Shown: one piece after another, positions 34,857 through 45,463 of the stretch | Layout of the letters: the number at the start of each line of letters is the position of its first letter | Position numbering within the stretch: the stretch's first letter is position 1 | DNA from: Nonlabens dokdonensis DSW-6 | Lineage (GTDB): Bacteria > Bacteroidota > Bacteroidia > Flavobacteriales > Flavobacteriaceae | Reading direction: 5' to 3' | Assembly (NCBI RefSeq): GCF_000332115.1 | Contig: NC_020156.1 | Location: 3,659,501 to 3,723,500, forward strand | DNA: 64,000 nucleotides | Program-made: the position numbers and the translations under genes | Notes under the pieces: model-generated | The model's input: the letters and a program-made list of their open reading frames with translations, nothing else | The model's database searches: none | What the model was told of the DNA's origin: nothing

Positions 34857-35510
34857 ATGATGGACCTAAAAAAAGAATTACCCATTATAGCAATTGTATT
34901 ATTACCTTTTATTTATTTGGCTTATGTCTGGAATCAATTGCCAGAAAAAATTCCTATGCATTGGAATATGCAAGGAGAAGTAGACAGATATGGTGACAAA
35001 GCGGAGTTGCTAATTATACCATTTTTATTGCCGCTTCTCGTTTATTTAATTTTTCTAGTTGTTCCTAAAATTGATCCCAAAAAGAAATTGAATAAAATGG
35101 GAAACAAACTTCAAGCGATCAAATTTTTAATGACCACATTTATGTCAATCTTAGCATTATTTATTATATACACAGCAAAAAATGAATCTTTTGCAAATCC
35201 AAATTATATAATACTGTTCATCGGAGTTTTATATGTAATTCTAGGTAATTATTTTAAAACAATTAAAGCAAATTACTTTATTGGAATTAGGACTCCTTGG
35301 ACTTTAGAAAATGAAACGGTCTGGAAGGAAACTCACAAATTAGGCGGGAAAATGTGGTTTATCGGTGGATTGATAGTTATAGTTTCAAGCTTATTATTTG
35401 AAAAGCAAACAAATATGATACTATTTATTGCGATCACTGCTGTGATAACTATCGTCCCTGTAGGCTATTCCTATTTAAAATTTCAAAATCTTAAAACACA
35501 AGTAAAATGA
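34857..35510 (+). CDS. SdpI-family membrane protein
   Basis: 217 residues with about 6 membrane segments. It has the DUF1648 start (WNQLPEKIPMHWNMQGEVDRYGDK would be the motif region, residues 25-48) and the SdpI part ending FIGIRTPWTLENETVWKETH. In Bacillus SdpI is an immunity and signalling protein against the SdpC toxin. In Bacteroidota such pairs are common without SdpC and their role is unclear. It overlaps the next gene by 4 bases. Confidence 0.85.
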   Translation: MMDLKKELPIIAIVLLPFIYLAYVWNQLPEKIPMHWNMQGEVDRYGDKAELLIIPFLLPLLVYLIFLVVPKIDPKKKLNKMGNKLQAIKFLMTTFMSILALFIIYTAKNESFANPNYIILFIGVLYVILGNYFKTIKANYFIGIRTPWTLENETVWKETHKLGGKMWFIGGLIVIVSSLLFEKQTNMILFIAITAVITIVPVGYSYLKFQNLKTQVK

Positions 35511-36583
35511 AAACTAAACTTATTTATTTTCTGATCCTAACGATAATTTCGTGCCCTATATATGCTCAAAATAATAGGCCTCAAGAACCTAAAGAGCCTT
35601 TTGATTATATAAGCGAAAATGTGAAATTTAAAAATAACCTGGACAGCATTTCTCTTGCGGGAACAATTACTTATCCAAAAAATGGCTCTGATTTCCCTGC
35701 GGTAATTTTAATAAGTGGCAGTGGACCGCAAGACAGAAATTCAGAACTAATGAACCATAAACCATTTCTGGTTATAGCTGATTATCTAACTAAACAAGGA
35801 ATTGCAGTTTTAAGAGTTGATGATCGAGGAACTGGTGAATCTGAAGGTAATTATAATGAAACAGGACTTGCTGGGTTTGTAAATGACACTCAAAGTGCCT
35901 TAGAATTCTTAAAAACTCGAAGTGAGATAGATCCTTCTAAAATCGGATTAATTGGTCATAGTTTAGGTGGTACAATTGCACCAATCGTAGCTAATAATAA
36001 TACCGATGTTTCGTTTATTGTTATTCTTTCTGGTGCTGGAATGAGAGGTGATCAATTGATGCTGTTACAAAAAGAGAAAATAGAACGGCAAATGGGCGTT
36101 CCAGAAATAGGAATTACACAAGGACAAAATAATATGAAAGGAGCATATGAGATTATTTTAAAATCAAAGGATGATAAAATCCAGTTACAAACGGAATTAA
36201 AAAATTATTTTACCGAATTATTTGGTGCCATGCTTCCTGAAAATCAAATTCAAACCCTTTCCCAACAATTGTCATTACCGTGGCTGGTAGATTTTATTCA
36301 AAATGATCCACAAACATCCTTGAGAAACACTAAATGTCCTGTTCTAGCGCTTAATGGATCAAATGATTTACAAGTGCCTGCAGAAGAAAATCTTGAACTG
36401 ATTGAAAAACTATTGAAGGAAAATGGTAACAAAGATGTTACAACCCAAAAGTTAGAAAATTTGAATCATTTATTTCAAGAAAGTGAAACAGGATTACCTA
36501 ACGAGTACGCTACTATTGAACAGACCTTCTCTCCAAAGGCATTGGAAATAATAACAAAATGGATTAAACAACGTACGAAATAA
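35507..36583 (+). CDS. Secreted alpha/beta hydrolase
   Basis: 358 residues with a signal peptide ending near CPIYAQ. The alpha/beta hydrolase motifs are clear: ILISGSGPQDRN, RVDDRGTGESEG, the nucleophile elbow GHSLGG (near 148), and a late LNHLFQE with the likely catalytic His. It is probably an esterase or peptidase-like enzyme of the periplasm. Third gene of the sdpR-sdpI operon by ATGA overlap. Confidence 0.85.
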   Translation: MKTKLIYFLILTIISCPIYAQNNRPQEPKEPFDYISENVKFKNNLDSISLAGTITYPKNGSDFPAVILISGSGPQDRNSELMNHKPFLVIADYLTKQGIAVLRVDDRGTGESEGNYNETGLAGFVNDTQSALEFLKTRSEIDPSKIGLIGHSLGGTIAPIVANNNTDVSFIVILSGAGMRGDQLMLLQKEKIERQMGVPEIGITQGQNNMKGAYEIILKSKDDKIQLQTELKNYFTELFGAMLPENQIQTLSQQLSLPWLVDFIQNDPQTSLRNTKCPVLALNGSNDLQVPAEENLELIEKLLKENGNKDVTTQKLENLNHLFQESETGLPNEYATIEQTFSPKALEIITKWIKQRTK

Positions 36584-36745
36584 TAAAGTGTAGAGGAAAA
36601 TAAATACTTCACTGCTCAATTATTTGTCGTTGCTTGTTAAATGCTTAGTTATTTCCATTTCGTTTTTATGTGCTAAATTAGTTCAACAAATGCATAATCA
36701 AGTGCACATAGAACTATTGATTTCATTTTAACCAACTACACATAA

Positions 36746-37480
36746 ATGATAAAATTCTTAAGGAAATATAGACTGAAAACTCTACTTGAAAATAAATTAG
36801 GTAGATATGTGTTTTACGCAATTGGAGAGATCATACTTGTTGTTATTGGAATTTTAATTGCATTGCACATTAATAATTTGAATGAAAATAAAAAAAGTGA
36901 CAACCAACTTAGTAATATTTACAATGAAGTTAGGTTAAACTTAAAGTCAGACCTTGCAGATATAGATGAAATAATAATCGAGTACCAAGAACTACAAAAT
37001 AGACTTGAAAAAATGGTTACTGTAGAATATTCAAACATTCTTTTAGACTCGATTACTGCAGATAATTATTTGGATTGTATTCCCTGTCAAGGCGATATCA
37101 ACTCTTATATACCATTTGAAATAAAAGATAAAGGTTTTGAACTACTTAAAACATTTAATGATTTTAATGCAAAGAACAATAAAGAATTGACTAATGAAAT
37201 TCTCGAGTTTTATACGATCAAAGAGTCTGCAAACATTGTGCTCGATAAATTAAAAGAAGAATCATTTAATAATATAAAGTTTTTTGAAGAGTTCCCCTGG
37301 TATAATGACTTTATGAATGGTACATATAATCCTGAAGCAATAAACTTTTTTGCTAAAAATCAAAGGTTTAAAAATAAGGTGATAACTTATAAATTAATAG
37401 CTATTAAAAACTATTTGCCTTTATTAAAACAGTATAAAGTAGATGCGACTGTGTTATTAAATAAATTAGAAAAAGCCTAA
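36746..37480 (+). CDS. DUF6090 family protein
   Basis: 244 residues. The N-terminus (KYRLKTLLENKLGRYVFYAI, then GEIILVVIGILIALHINN) is the hallmark of this Bacteroidota family, with one membrane segment and a soluble helical remainder. Function unknown. It is preceded by 160 bases without features. Confidence 0.85.
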   Translation: MIKFLRKYRLKTLLENKLGRYVFYAIGEIILVVIGILIALHINNLNENKKSDNQLSNIYNEVRLNLKSDLADIDEIIIEYQELQNRLEKMVTVEYSNILLDSITADNYLDCIPCQGDINSYIPFEIKDKGFELLKTFNDFNAKNNKELTNEILEFYTIKESANIVLDKLKEESFNNIKFFEEFPWYNDFMNGTYNPEAINFFAKNQRFKNKVITYKLIAIKNYLPLLKQYKVDATVLLNKLEKA

Positions 37481-37750
37481 GAATTTTAATATAATAATTT
37501 CAAAAAACATGTCTGCCTCTTATAATTCCAGATACAATGCTTTGATTATCATAGAATTAATTGGTTGATTCTGGAGCTTTTTTTTGATTCCTATTCTCAC
37601 CATATCGATACATAAAATTTTTATTCTTCTTATATTTTTTTAATTTAGAAATCTCAAACACGCAACTATTACGAATTCATTAAGTTGCTACAACAACAAA
37701 TAAAACTCAAAATAAATCATTAGAGTTCTATTATTTTAAAACTTTTTAAA

Positions 37751-38254
37751 ATGGAAAAAAAACATCAACCTATCAAAAACCTCTTGCTTATCCTATTATT
37801 TGCAATATGTATGTCGGTTACAGCTCAAAACGAAAGCAGTAAAACTTGTAACGTATTACCGTCAGAAATAAATTCCGAAATATACTTTGGAATTGATTTG
37901 GCCGAATTCAAGAAAATAGTTGGAAACAACCTCAAACTAGAAACCAAGAGTAATACTAACTTTAGACTCATATACTCTCAAAAAACTAACTTGCCAGAAA
38001 TACCTATGATCACTTACTACTTTGATAATAAAGAGAACAAACCGCTTTATGAAATTATTCTTAATTATCAAAACGAGAAGCAAGCTCAAAACGCCGCTAC
38101 CTTGCTATTTGGGCAGCCCAACTATAACCAAACAGAATGGAGAACAAACATTCAGGGGTTTCCAAACATTTGGAGTTGGGTTTATAAAAATAAACTGGTA
38201 GTAGTAGCAAAAATTCCGGGCAGTGAATGGTTTGACGAGTGGGACAAGAAATAA
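37751..38254 (+). CDS. Hypothetical secreted protein
   Basis: 167 residues with a signal peptide (NLLLILLFAICMSVTAQ). The mature part is small and probably beta-rich, with two tryptophans in FPNIWSWVYK. No family recognised. It stands alone, with 270 and 426 non-coding bases either side. Confidence 0.7.
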   Translation: MEKKHQPIKNLLLILLFAICMSVTAQNESSKTCNVLPSEINSEIYFGIDLAEFKKIVGNNLKLETKSNTNFRLIYSQKTNLPEIPMITYYFDNKENKPLYEIILNYQNEKQAQNAATLLFGQPNYNQTEWRTNIQGFPNIWSWVYKNKLVVVAKIPGSEWFDEWDKK

Positions 38255-38680
38255 CCACAAATGACCTTCTCTAGTACCTAAGATTTACTTTGTGACTTTT
38301 ATGGTGAATACTAACTGTTTGTAGAACTATATTTTAATACAGATTATTTTCTGCATCTCACAATTTTGTACCGCATAAAGATTACTATGTTAACATTTAA
38401 AAAATTACTTTTAATAATTTCGCTTTCGCGAAAGCGAGACATCAACTGCAAACTTGCTGTTACTTGAATCTAGTATGTCGACAAGCTTCCTTGTTATAAG
38501 TCATGATTTCAATGCCAATAATAAGATAAAGAATATATTTGAATCGGATTTAACGAGTTTCGTTTTATTACAAACACTTCATAAACAACATAATACCATA
38601 AATGACGTAAAAATGTCATAGACTAGGCGTTGCCAAATGAATGAAACTAAAATACTTTTACATCGAATTAATATATCAAA
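38255..38680. other. Intergenic stretch with palindrome copy 6
   Basis: No gene is seen. The CGCTTTCGCGAAAGCG palindrome lies at 38421-38436. The rest is AT-rich and may hold the promoter of the XRE gene, but no convincing box stands out. Confidence 0.6.
38421..38436. repeat. CGCTTTCGCGAAAGCG palindrome, copy 6
   Basis: An exact 16-bp palindrome in an intergenic region. Confidence 0.9.
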
Positions 38681-39259
38681 ATGAATAATTTGAATTTATC
38701 AGTAAGAGTAAAAGAATTAAGAAATAGAAAGGGGTTTTCCCAAGAGATGTTGGCTGAAGAATCTAGTTTAAGTTTACGAACCATCCAACGAATTGAAAAC
38801 GATGAAACCGTTCCAAGAGGCGACACTTTAAGAAGATTGGCTGTTGCGTTAAATACTTCGCCTGATGATATCATAGATTGGAAAATACAAGAAGATCAAA
38901 GCTATTTAAGGTCAATGAGCCTATCAGCTCTTTGGTTTCTAATTTTCCCATTACTAGGAATAATAATTCCTCTTACAATGTGGATGCAAAAAAAGGATAA
39001 GCTTAAAAGCGTAAATGAATTAGGAGTATCTATGTTAAATTTTCAAATTACTTGGACATTTTTCTTTACGACTATTCTTCTTTTTCTGTTAATTGTAAAA
39101 TCTGGTTCAGAATGGAATTTTCTTTCTCTATTAGTGCTCTTCTCGCCGATAATAATATTATATATCTATAATTTTATAGTTATTATATCTAACACAATAA
39201 GGATTAGTAAAAACCAAGATTTTAAATTCAGACCGTCATTACCTCTAATAAGAAAATAA
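38681..39259 (+). CDS. XRE-family regulator with membrane domain
   Basis: 192 residues. An N-terminal XRE helix-turn-helix (VKELRNRKGFSQEMLAEESS, then LSLRTIQRIENDE) is followed by three membrane segments in a DUF4870-like arrangement. Such proteins regulate from the membrane. The next gene starts 2 bases after the stop, so they form an operon and the thioredoxin-like protein may be its partner or target. Confidence 0.85.
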   Translation: MNNLNLSVRVKELRNRKGFSQEMLAEESSLSLRTIQRIENDETVPRGDTLRRLAVALNTSPDDIIDWKIQEDQSYLRSMSLSALWFLIFPLLGIIIPLTMWMQKKDKLKSVNELGVSMLNFQITWTFFFTTILLFLLIVKSGSEWNFLSLLVLFSPIIILYIYNFIVIISNTIRISKNQDFKFRPSLPLIRK

Positions 39260-39261
39260 TA

Positions 39262-40383
39262 ATGAAAAAATTAATATTAATTAAGTTAATACTTTCGACA
39301 GTTATTCTTTCAGGTCAAAATACCACAGAAATTAGAGGATTTATAAAAAACATAGATATAGATACCTTAATAATTGCTAAAGCATTTCAAGACTTTAGAT
39401 ATAATGGAATTGAAATACCTGTACAAAAAGAAGAACTTTTTAAATATGTCTTGAAACATAAATATATTGAGGAATATTCTATTGTATATAAAAGCGACCT
39501 TAAAAAAGGTGCTTGGAGACCAATCATTTTTTATCCAAACAGCAAAACAATAGAATTTGAAATATATCCAACGAGTGAATATCACAAAAACAAAATAATT
39601 GGAGATGATCTTGGAGAGCGAAAAATAAAATATCAATTACAATTCGGTCAAAAGTTTTCAAACATAGGTAATGAAATTTATGGAAGGATATTTCAATTAA
39701 AAAAAGGTACCGATTCTTATAATGAAGCAAAATCAAGATTAGATTCATTAAATAGAGAAGCAATATTATTTCAGCATAATTACTTTCTGAACGATGAGAG
39801 TATTCTTGGATTAAACGAATATGTTTACTTATTAAAAAACGCCAATCAAATGATGATTTCGCCAGAGATTCTGAAAGAATATCAAGGCTTCTATCTAAAA
39901 AAAGAATACGACCATCCTCTTATTGAAAGAGCAATTAATTTATATGCAAATCTATCTGATGAAATTGAAGTTGGGAAATTATTTGTTGATGTCACGCTAA
40001 TAGATCAAGAAAGTAATTCTACAAAGCTGTCGGAATTACTTAAAGAAGATAAATTCATCATCCTCGACTTGTGGTCACCTTGGTGTGGTCCTTGCATAAG
40101 GAAAAGTAAATTATTAAAGCAGAACTATTCGATAATAAAAAGAAATGCCAAAATAATTGGAGTCATTGGAGGAATTAACGAAATTGAAAAAGCAGAAAAT
40201 GCAATAAATCGTTTAGATTATCCTTGGAAAAACTTTATCGAAGTATCTGATAAAAATCAAATTTGGGAAAAATATGGAATAGCAAATTCTGGTGGAGCTC
40301 AATTTCTGATAAATAATGAAGGGAAAATTTTGGCAATAAATCCTAAATTGGAACAACTATTAAAAATAATAAATGAAAAATAA
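39262..40383 (+). CDS. Thioredoxin-like (TlpA/AhpC-type) exported protein
   Basis: 373 residues. It has a weak N-terminal signal (LILIKLILSTVILSGQ), a DUF4369-like N-terminal domain, and a C-terminal thioredoxin fold with the active-site CGPC in WSPWCGPCIRK (near 275). It is probably a periplasmic thiol-disulfide oxidoreductase. Coupled to the XRE gene upstream. Confidence 0.82.
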   Translation: MKKLILIKLILSTVILSGQNTTEIRGFIKNIDIDTLIIAKAFQDFRYNGIEIPVQKEELFKYVLKHKYIEEYSIVYKSDLKKGAWRPIIFYPNSKTIEFEIYPTSEYHKNKIIGDDLGERKIKYQLQFGQKFSNIGNEIYGRIFQLKKGTDSYNEAKSRLDSLNREAILFQHNYFLNDESILGLNEYVYLLKNANQMMISPEILKEYQGFYLKKEYDHPLIERAINLYANLSDEIEVGKLFVDVTLIDQESNSTKLSELLKEDKFIILDLWSPWCGPCIRKSKLLKQNYSIIKRNAKIIGVIGGINEIEKAENAINRLDYPWKNFIEVSDKNQIWEKYGIANSGGAQFLINNEGKILAINPKLEQLLKIINEK

Positions 40384-40847
40384 TATAAGCACCACACCGA
40401 ATAAGATTCATTGCTAGTTCGAGCCTAGATACTAAAGTCCTCGTGGACTGTCTAACTGTGATTTATTTGTTTATTTTGTTACATAAACATGCAACGAAAT
40501 TATAGACTAAACCTTTGTCACGGATATAAATAAAAAACAACCATATTCAGCAAGGGATATCCTGAACCAATTTGACCCATGTGCGAAAAACTATACTTTC
40601 CCTATGCTCGATAAGGGATATTTTTATCCTGTTCATTCCAAATGAAATGCCTATCAAGATGAAAAGCGCTGATCTGTAATAAATGCATTAGATATAGCCC
40701 GCGAGGTACCGGACACAATGCAATTAGTAACTGTTAAGACCTTTTTGTAAATGGTACTGATACGAAGCCTTAAAAAACATAGAAAATCGCATCCAAAAAA
40801 ATTCAGTAATTATTAATTATCAAAAGCCAATTTCAATTATGTGACCT
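40384..40847. other. Intergenic stretch without recognised features
   Basis: 464 bases with no open frame of note, no attC-like box and no clear promoter. A short imperfect repeat around AAGGGATAT occurs at about 40552 and 40611. Confidence 0.5.
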
Positions 40848-41234
40848 ATGCAAACGTTTATACACTACTTTTTACATTTAGGGTTTCCGTTTTTTATCGC
40901 TTTTGTGTTTTTTAAAAAGGATTGGAAAAATGTCTATCTCATACTGCTTGCTACCATGTTAGTAGATTTAGACCATGTAGTTGCTGACCCTATTTTTGAA
41001 GCAAATAGGTGCAGTATCAATTTTCATCCATTACATACCTATTATGCGATGATATTCTATGTGGGATTGCTCTTTTTCCGCAAACCTTTTAAAATAATTG
41101 GTATTGGACTCTTATTTCACATGTTGACAGATTTTATAGATTGTATGATGATGTATGCTAACTGCAAAGAATGTTTAAAAGACTCATCAGCTATAGAACT
41201 TTTGAAGACAGTATCAAATCTATTAGGAATTTGA
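40848..41234 (+). CDS. DUF6122 family membrane protein
   Basis: 128 residues with four membrane segments and conserved polar positions typical of the family: HYFLHLGFPF, DLDHVVADPIFEANRCSINF, and HMLTDFIDC. The His/Asp pattern suggests a membrane-bound metal enzyme, but the function is unknown. Confidence 0.85.
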   Translation: MQTFIHYFLHLGFPFFIAFVFFKKDWKNVYLILLATMLVDLDHVVADPIFEANRCSINFHPLHTYYAMIFYVGLLFFRKPFKIIGIGLLFHMLTDFIDCMMMYANCKECLKDSSAIELLKTVSNLLGI

Positions 41235-41446
41235 AACAACAGCGTTTAGAAAAAAAAGAGTTTGGTTATTTGACTTTTTAAATTTTAAAAGTGGAAACTC
41301 ATTTTATTAAATTGGTCTTGAACAATTAAAGTAAATTTCCTACTCTTCTCTTTATTTACTAAATTAGATGCTACATCTCGTGAACTTAAAAAGTGTGAAA
41401 GGCTGTGTTAACTTCTTGTAGGTAACAGAGCACAAATAATCTAAAT

Positions 41447-42436
41447 ATGAAAAAATTACTTTTAGGAATAATTGTTTTACTACTAATTTCCTGCAATGAA
41501 AATCCAGCTCATGAGTTTTCGCTAAACGGTAAAACGAAAGGGCTTAAAAATGGAACAGTTCTTTATTTAGATGTGGAAAACAAAACAATCGACTCTACAC
41601 AAATTGAGAATAATACTTTTAAATTCAATACGGTAATTTCAGAATCACCATTACAAGTAGTATTGAGAACAAAAGACTTTTCTCAATATAGGTTTTTATG
41701 GATAGAAAATAAACCAATGACTTTTGACGCCTTAAATACTGACTTCAAATATGCAGTAGTAACTGGTTCTAAAGAAGAAGAATTGGTTCAAAAGCTACGA
41801 GATGAAACTAAAGAGCTTACCAGACCAGAGAGATTAAATAAGAATATTCAATTTATTGAAGATAATCCTAACAGCATTCATAGTGCTTACATCCTATCTG
41901 TTTATGCTACTACTTGGGGTAAAGAAAAAACTAAAGAATTGTTTGATCATTTCTCCCCTGAAAACAAGTCAACAGAATACGGTGAAGGAATCGCAACATT
42001 CATCGAGCTTAATAAGAATCCAGATATCGGTGAAAAATATGTGGATTTTGAAATGAATGATATTACTGGAAAAAGCAGGCGATTATCAGAATTTGAGGGG
42101 AAATTAGTCTTGTTAGAATTTTGGTCTTCCAGTTGCGGTCCTTGTCGCAAAGAAAATCCTAATCTGGTTCAAACCTATGAGGAATATCAGGACAAGGGCT
42201 TTGAAGTTTTTGCTGTATCTGAAGATACGGACAAAACGAGATGGCAAAAAGCAATTGAAGAAGATAAACTGCCTTGGACTCAAGTAAGCGATCTAAATCG
42301 TAAAAACAAAGCCTCAATGATTTATGGAATCAATGCAATACCTGACAACTTCCTGATTGATAAAAATGGTGTCATCATTGACAGAAATCTGAGAGGAGAA
42401 GAGTTGAATAAGAAATTAAAGGAGCTATTGAATTAA
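41447..42436 (+). CDS. TlpA-family thiol-disulfide lipoprotein
   Basis: 329 residues. A lipobox LLISC (Cys16) anchors the protein in the envelope. A DUF4369-like domain (about 25-110) precedes a thioredoxin fold with CGPC in FWSSSCGPCRKENP (near 232) and the cis-proline region AIPDNFLI. It reduces or isomerises periplasmic disulfides. It stands alone. Confidence 0.9.
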   Translation: MKKLLLGIIVLLLISCNENPAHEFSLNGKTKGLKNGTVLYLDVENKTIDSTQIENNTFKFNTVISESPLQVVLRTKDFSQYRFLWIENKPMTFDALNTDFKYAVVTGSKEEELVQKLRDETKELTRPERLNKNIQFIEDNPNSIHSAYILSVYATTWGKEKTKELFDHFSPENKSTEYGEGIATFIELNKNPDIGEKYVDFEMNDITGKSRRLSEFEGKLVLLEFWSSSCGPCRKENPNLVQTYEEYQDKGFEVFAVSEDTDKTRWQKAIEEDKLPWTQVSDLNRKNKASMIYGINAIPDNFLIDKNGVIIDRNLRGEELNKKLKELLN

Positions 42437-42532
42437 TTCTTGTTGCGATTACATAAGTAGTAACAATTCTAATTTCTTAATGACAAACAAAAGCTACCGA
42501 AGTACGCAGAACTCCAAAATTTAAAGAGCAAC

Positions 42533-43558
42533 ATGATTAAAAATAAAAAAGCCAAATGGATCGTTCGTATTCTGTTACTTTTAGGAACTGCTGTCTCGCT
42601 ATATTTTGTACCGTGGTTATTAGTTAAGGCGTGGATTCTTCCATTACCAGATACGGTTCAAGGACAGTTAGATGAAGCTATAGGTCATGGTTTTGATGGA
42701 ATGATCGTTTATGTAGATCAAGAAGGTAAAGAACCGGTCTCTTATGCAGCAGGTTGGAAAAATAAGGAAAAACAAATTCCAGCAAATCCTCATTCCTTAT
42801 TCAAAATTGCTAGCATTAGTAAACTCTACGATGCTGTTGCCGTTACAAAATTAGTAGGTGATGGACGTCTTTCTCTGGATAAAACCATAGCAGATTATTT
42901 ACCAGAATTAAAAGGTAGAATTGAAAACGCAAATCAAATTACTTTAAGATTGTTGATCCAGCACAAAAGTGGCATCCCTAATTTTACAGATGCACCACGT
43001 TTTTGGGAAGCGCCTACAGGATCCTATGAAGAAAGTCTTGCATTGATACTAGATCAACCAGCTAATTTTGCTCCTGGCGAAGATTATGAGTATTGTAATA
43101 CGAATTATTTACTACTCAATAAAATCATGGATAATGAATTGGGTTACGAGAACTTTCAGTTTATTGAAGAAGAAATATTGTCGCCTCTACAACTCAACAA
43201 CACGTTCAGTTCGGTTGCTGCGGTAAATGTAGATGATGTAATGAGCGGTTACCACGTAGGTTATCCGCATGACTTAAAAGCAAACGATTACGGCATGCAC
43301 GCAACAGCTGAAGATGTAGGTACTTTTCTAAGAGCACTAAATGAAGGAACCATCTTTGAAAATGATGAACGCAACATATATCCTTATGAATATGAGCATT
43401 CTGGTTGGGTTCCTGGATATCAAAGTTTTGCAAATTATGATGAAGAGCTTGATGCTGTTATCGTACAGTTTTACAGCACGACAGATCCAGACCTCTACAA
43501 CTGGAACCTATCTGAGATCATAAATAACCGAATAGCTAAGATTTTAAAGGAACAATAA
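42533..43558 (+). CDS. Serine beta-lactamase-like hydrolase
   Basis: 341 residues, N-terminal membrane anchor, then a class C beta-lactamase-like fold. The SxxK motif is in FKIASISKLYDA, the Tyr-x-Asn motif in YEYCNTNY, and the late His-Ser-Gly in YEHSGWVPG. These proteins are peptidases or esterases and seldom true beta-lactamases. The next gene starts 1 base after the stop. Confidence 0.88.
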   Translation: MIKNKKAKWIVRILLLLGTAVSLYFVPWLLVKAWILPLPDTVQGQLDEAIGHGFDGMIVYVDQEGKEPVSYAAGWKNKEKQIPANPHSLFKIASISKLYDAVAVTKLVGDGRLSLDKTIADYLPELKGRIENANQITLRLLIQHKSGIPNFTDAPRFWEAPTGSYEESLALILDQPANFAPGEDYEYCNTNYLLLNKIMDNELGYENFQFIEEEILSPLQLNNTFSSVAAVNVDDVMSGYHVGYPHDLKANDYGMHATAEDVGTFLRALNEGTIFENDERNIYPYEYEHSGWVPGYQSFANYDEELDAVIVQFYSTTDPDLYNWNLSEIINNRIAKILKEQ

Positions 43559-43559
43559 A

Positions 43560-44393
43560 ATGAAATTAATAGTAACAGCGCTTTTGGTATTATTTACACT
43601 AACTACACATTCTCAAACTTCCGACAGCAAGACTTCTGACGATAATCAATCAGTTATGAAAATGACTAAAGAAGTCTTATATAGAGCAGAAAATGGAGCT
43701 CTTAAAAGTCGAGAAGACTTGTTTAACTCAAAGATTAGTTCCTATACAATCTACGATAAGAACGAGAGACCAATAGAGTTTGGTCAATATGAAATAGACG
43801 GTTCTCTTTATGAAAAAACTACCTACGAAAGAGATGAAAATGGAAACGCAAAAAAAGCAATAATAGAAAACGCTTCAGGTGATTTGACAAGTTACCGGAT
43901 CTATAAATATGATTCTGAATCTAATATGATTGAAGTAAGAACTTTTGATACCGAAAACAACCTGAGTAATGTTCAATCAAACACGTAGGATGAAAACGGA
44001 AATAATATTGAGATGCTAGTTAAGAGACCGTCAAGTGAAAATGGCTGGAAATACGTTTGCAAATATAATTTTGAAAATAAAAAAATTGAACAATTCAGAT
44101 ATAAACCAGATGGTAGCCTTAAAGATAGAAGAACTTATTCCTACGATAAAGACGGAAATGAAAATGTGCAATACAAGTTTAATCCAGATGGTAGTTATAT
44201 TAAGTTTGAGTCTGAATATGATTCTAAGAATAATCTTTTAGTTCAAAATTGGTTTGATGAAGAAGGCAAGCAAACACACCAAACCTCTTTTGAATATATC
44301 TACGATAAAAATGATAACTGGACTACTAAAAAAAGAAGTTCTAACGGAGAGTTAAGTATGGTGTGGGAAAGACTTATCACATACCACAATTAA
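43560..44393 (+). pseudogene. YD-repeat-like secreted protein with in-frame amber codon
   Basis: One frame runs from a signal peptide (LIVTALLVLFTLTTHSQ) through 277 codons, except for a TAG at 43986-43988. The codons around it read SNT-stop-DENGNN, where the repeat pattern elsewhere (SYDKDGNEN, IYDKNDN) predicts a tyrosine, so a TAC or TAT has become TAG. The second half could restart at 44013. The family is a short YD/RHS-like repeat protein of the envelope. It is coupled to the serine hydrolase upstream. Confidence 0.8.
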
Positions 44394-44524
44394 AAGTTAC
44401 CCAATCCATCTAGAGAAAATATTCTCAAGTGCTTACAAGGATTTAAAGTAAACGTAAAATTGAAGTATCAAATTAAAATTTAGTTTCTTAACTGATATTG
44501 CAACATATAAATAAATTTAAACAA

Positions 44525-45277
44525 ATGAAAAAATTCGGAATCGTAGTATTATTCATCTCAGTCAGCTTATGGAGTTGCAATACCAACAAATCAAAAATAG
44601 ACGTTGAATATTCTGATAAAACTACGACCAAAGCAGTAAACGATTCACAATCCTACCAGCATAAGGCTATTGAGGCAAACTTACCTACGATTGGTCTTTT
44701 GATGTACGATGGAGTATTACAAAGTGAAGTGATTGCAGCATCAGACGTGTTTGCCAAAGCTTCTGAAGATGGTGAGCATTTATTTAATGTGATTACCATC
44801 GCTGAGAATATGGAACCTGTAATTACAGAGGAAGGAATGCGATTTTTACCTGATTATACATTTGAAAACTGTCCCCACTTGACTGCGCTATTTGTACCAA
44901 GCGCATACGATATGTATGCTCAGGTCCATAATGAAGAAATTATCAATTTTATTCAGTCTAAACATCAAGAAACTGACTACATCGTGAGTAATTGTGCAGG
45001 AGCTCAATTAATAGGGAAATCGGGAATAGCACAAGGCACTAAAATCGTTACTTGGATAGGAGGCGGCGAGCAATTACAAAAAGATTATCCCGACTTAAAA
45101 GTACAAAATGATAGTCTTATTACATTTGTAAGAGACGGTAAATTTCTTTCTTCTAACGGTAATTTAGCAAGCTACATTTCTTCATTAGAATTGGTTGAAA
45201 TTATGACTAGTAAAGAACACAGAGCATTTGTTGAAAGTTACCTTTATTTAGATCGTTTGCAAGAGTGGAATAACTAA
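44525..45277 (+). CDS. DJ-1/PfpI-family lipoprotein
   Basis: 250 residues from the ATG at 44525. A lipobox LWSC (Cys18) is followed by a DJ-1/PfpI domain: TIGLLMYDGVLQSE at its start and the nucleophile elbow VSNCAGAQLIG. Members include amidotransferase-like and chaperone or deglycase enzymes; an envelope location is unusual but known in Bacteroidota. The substrate is unknown. Confidence 0.85.
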   Translation: MKKFGIVVLFISVSLWSCNTNKSKIDVEYSDKTTTKAVNDSQSYQHKAIEANLPTIGLLMYDGVLQSEVIAASDVFAKASEDGEHLFNVITIAENMEPVITEEGMRFLPDYTFENCPHLTALFVPSAYDMYAQVHNEEIINFIQSKHQETDYIVSNCAGAQLIGKSGIAQGTKIVTWIGGGEQLQKDYPDLKVQNDSLITFVRDGKFLSSNGNLASYISSLELVEIMTSKEHRAFVESYLYLDRLQEWNN

Positions 45278-45463
45278 CCTAGCTCCTATTTATGATTCTA
45301 CATAACTTTTAATCTCCTATAAGCTAATGCTTTCAGTTTATATTTTCGCTTGATTTTTACTCAAAAGTAAAAATTTACGATTCAGATTTCATTTTTGACA
45401 ACTCAGAGATTTAAAATTGAATTATTTAGAAAGTGTTTTGATATTTATATCAAAAATTAGGAA

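Noticed and set aside
42533..43558. Beta-lactam resistance gene
   Set aside because: The SxxK, Tyr-x-Asn and HSG pattern is shared by many peptidases and esterases; nothing points to resistance.
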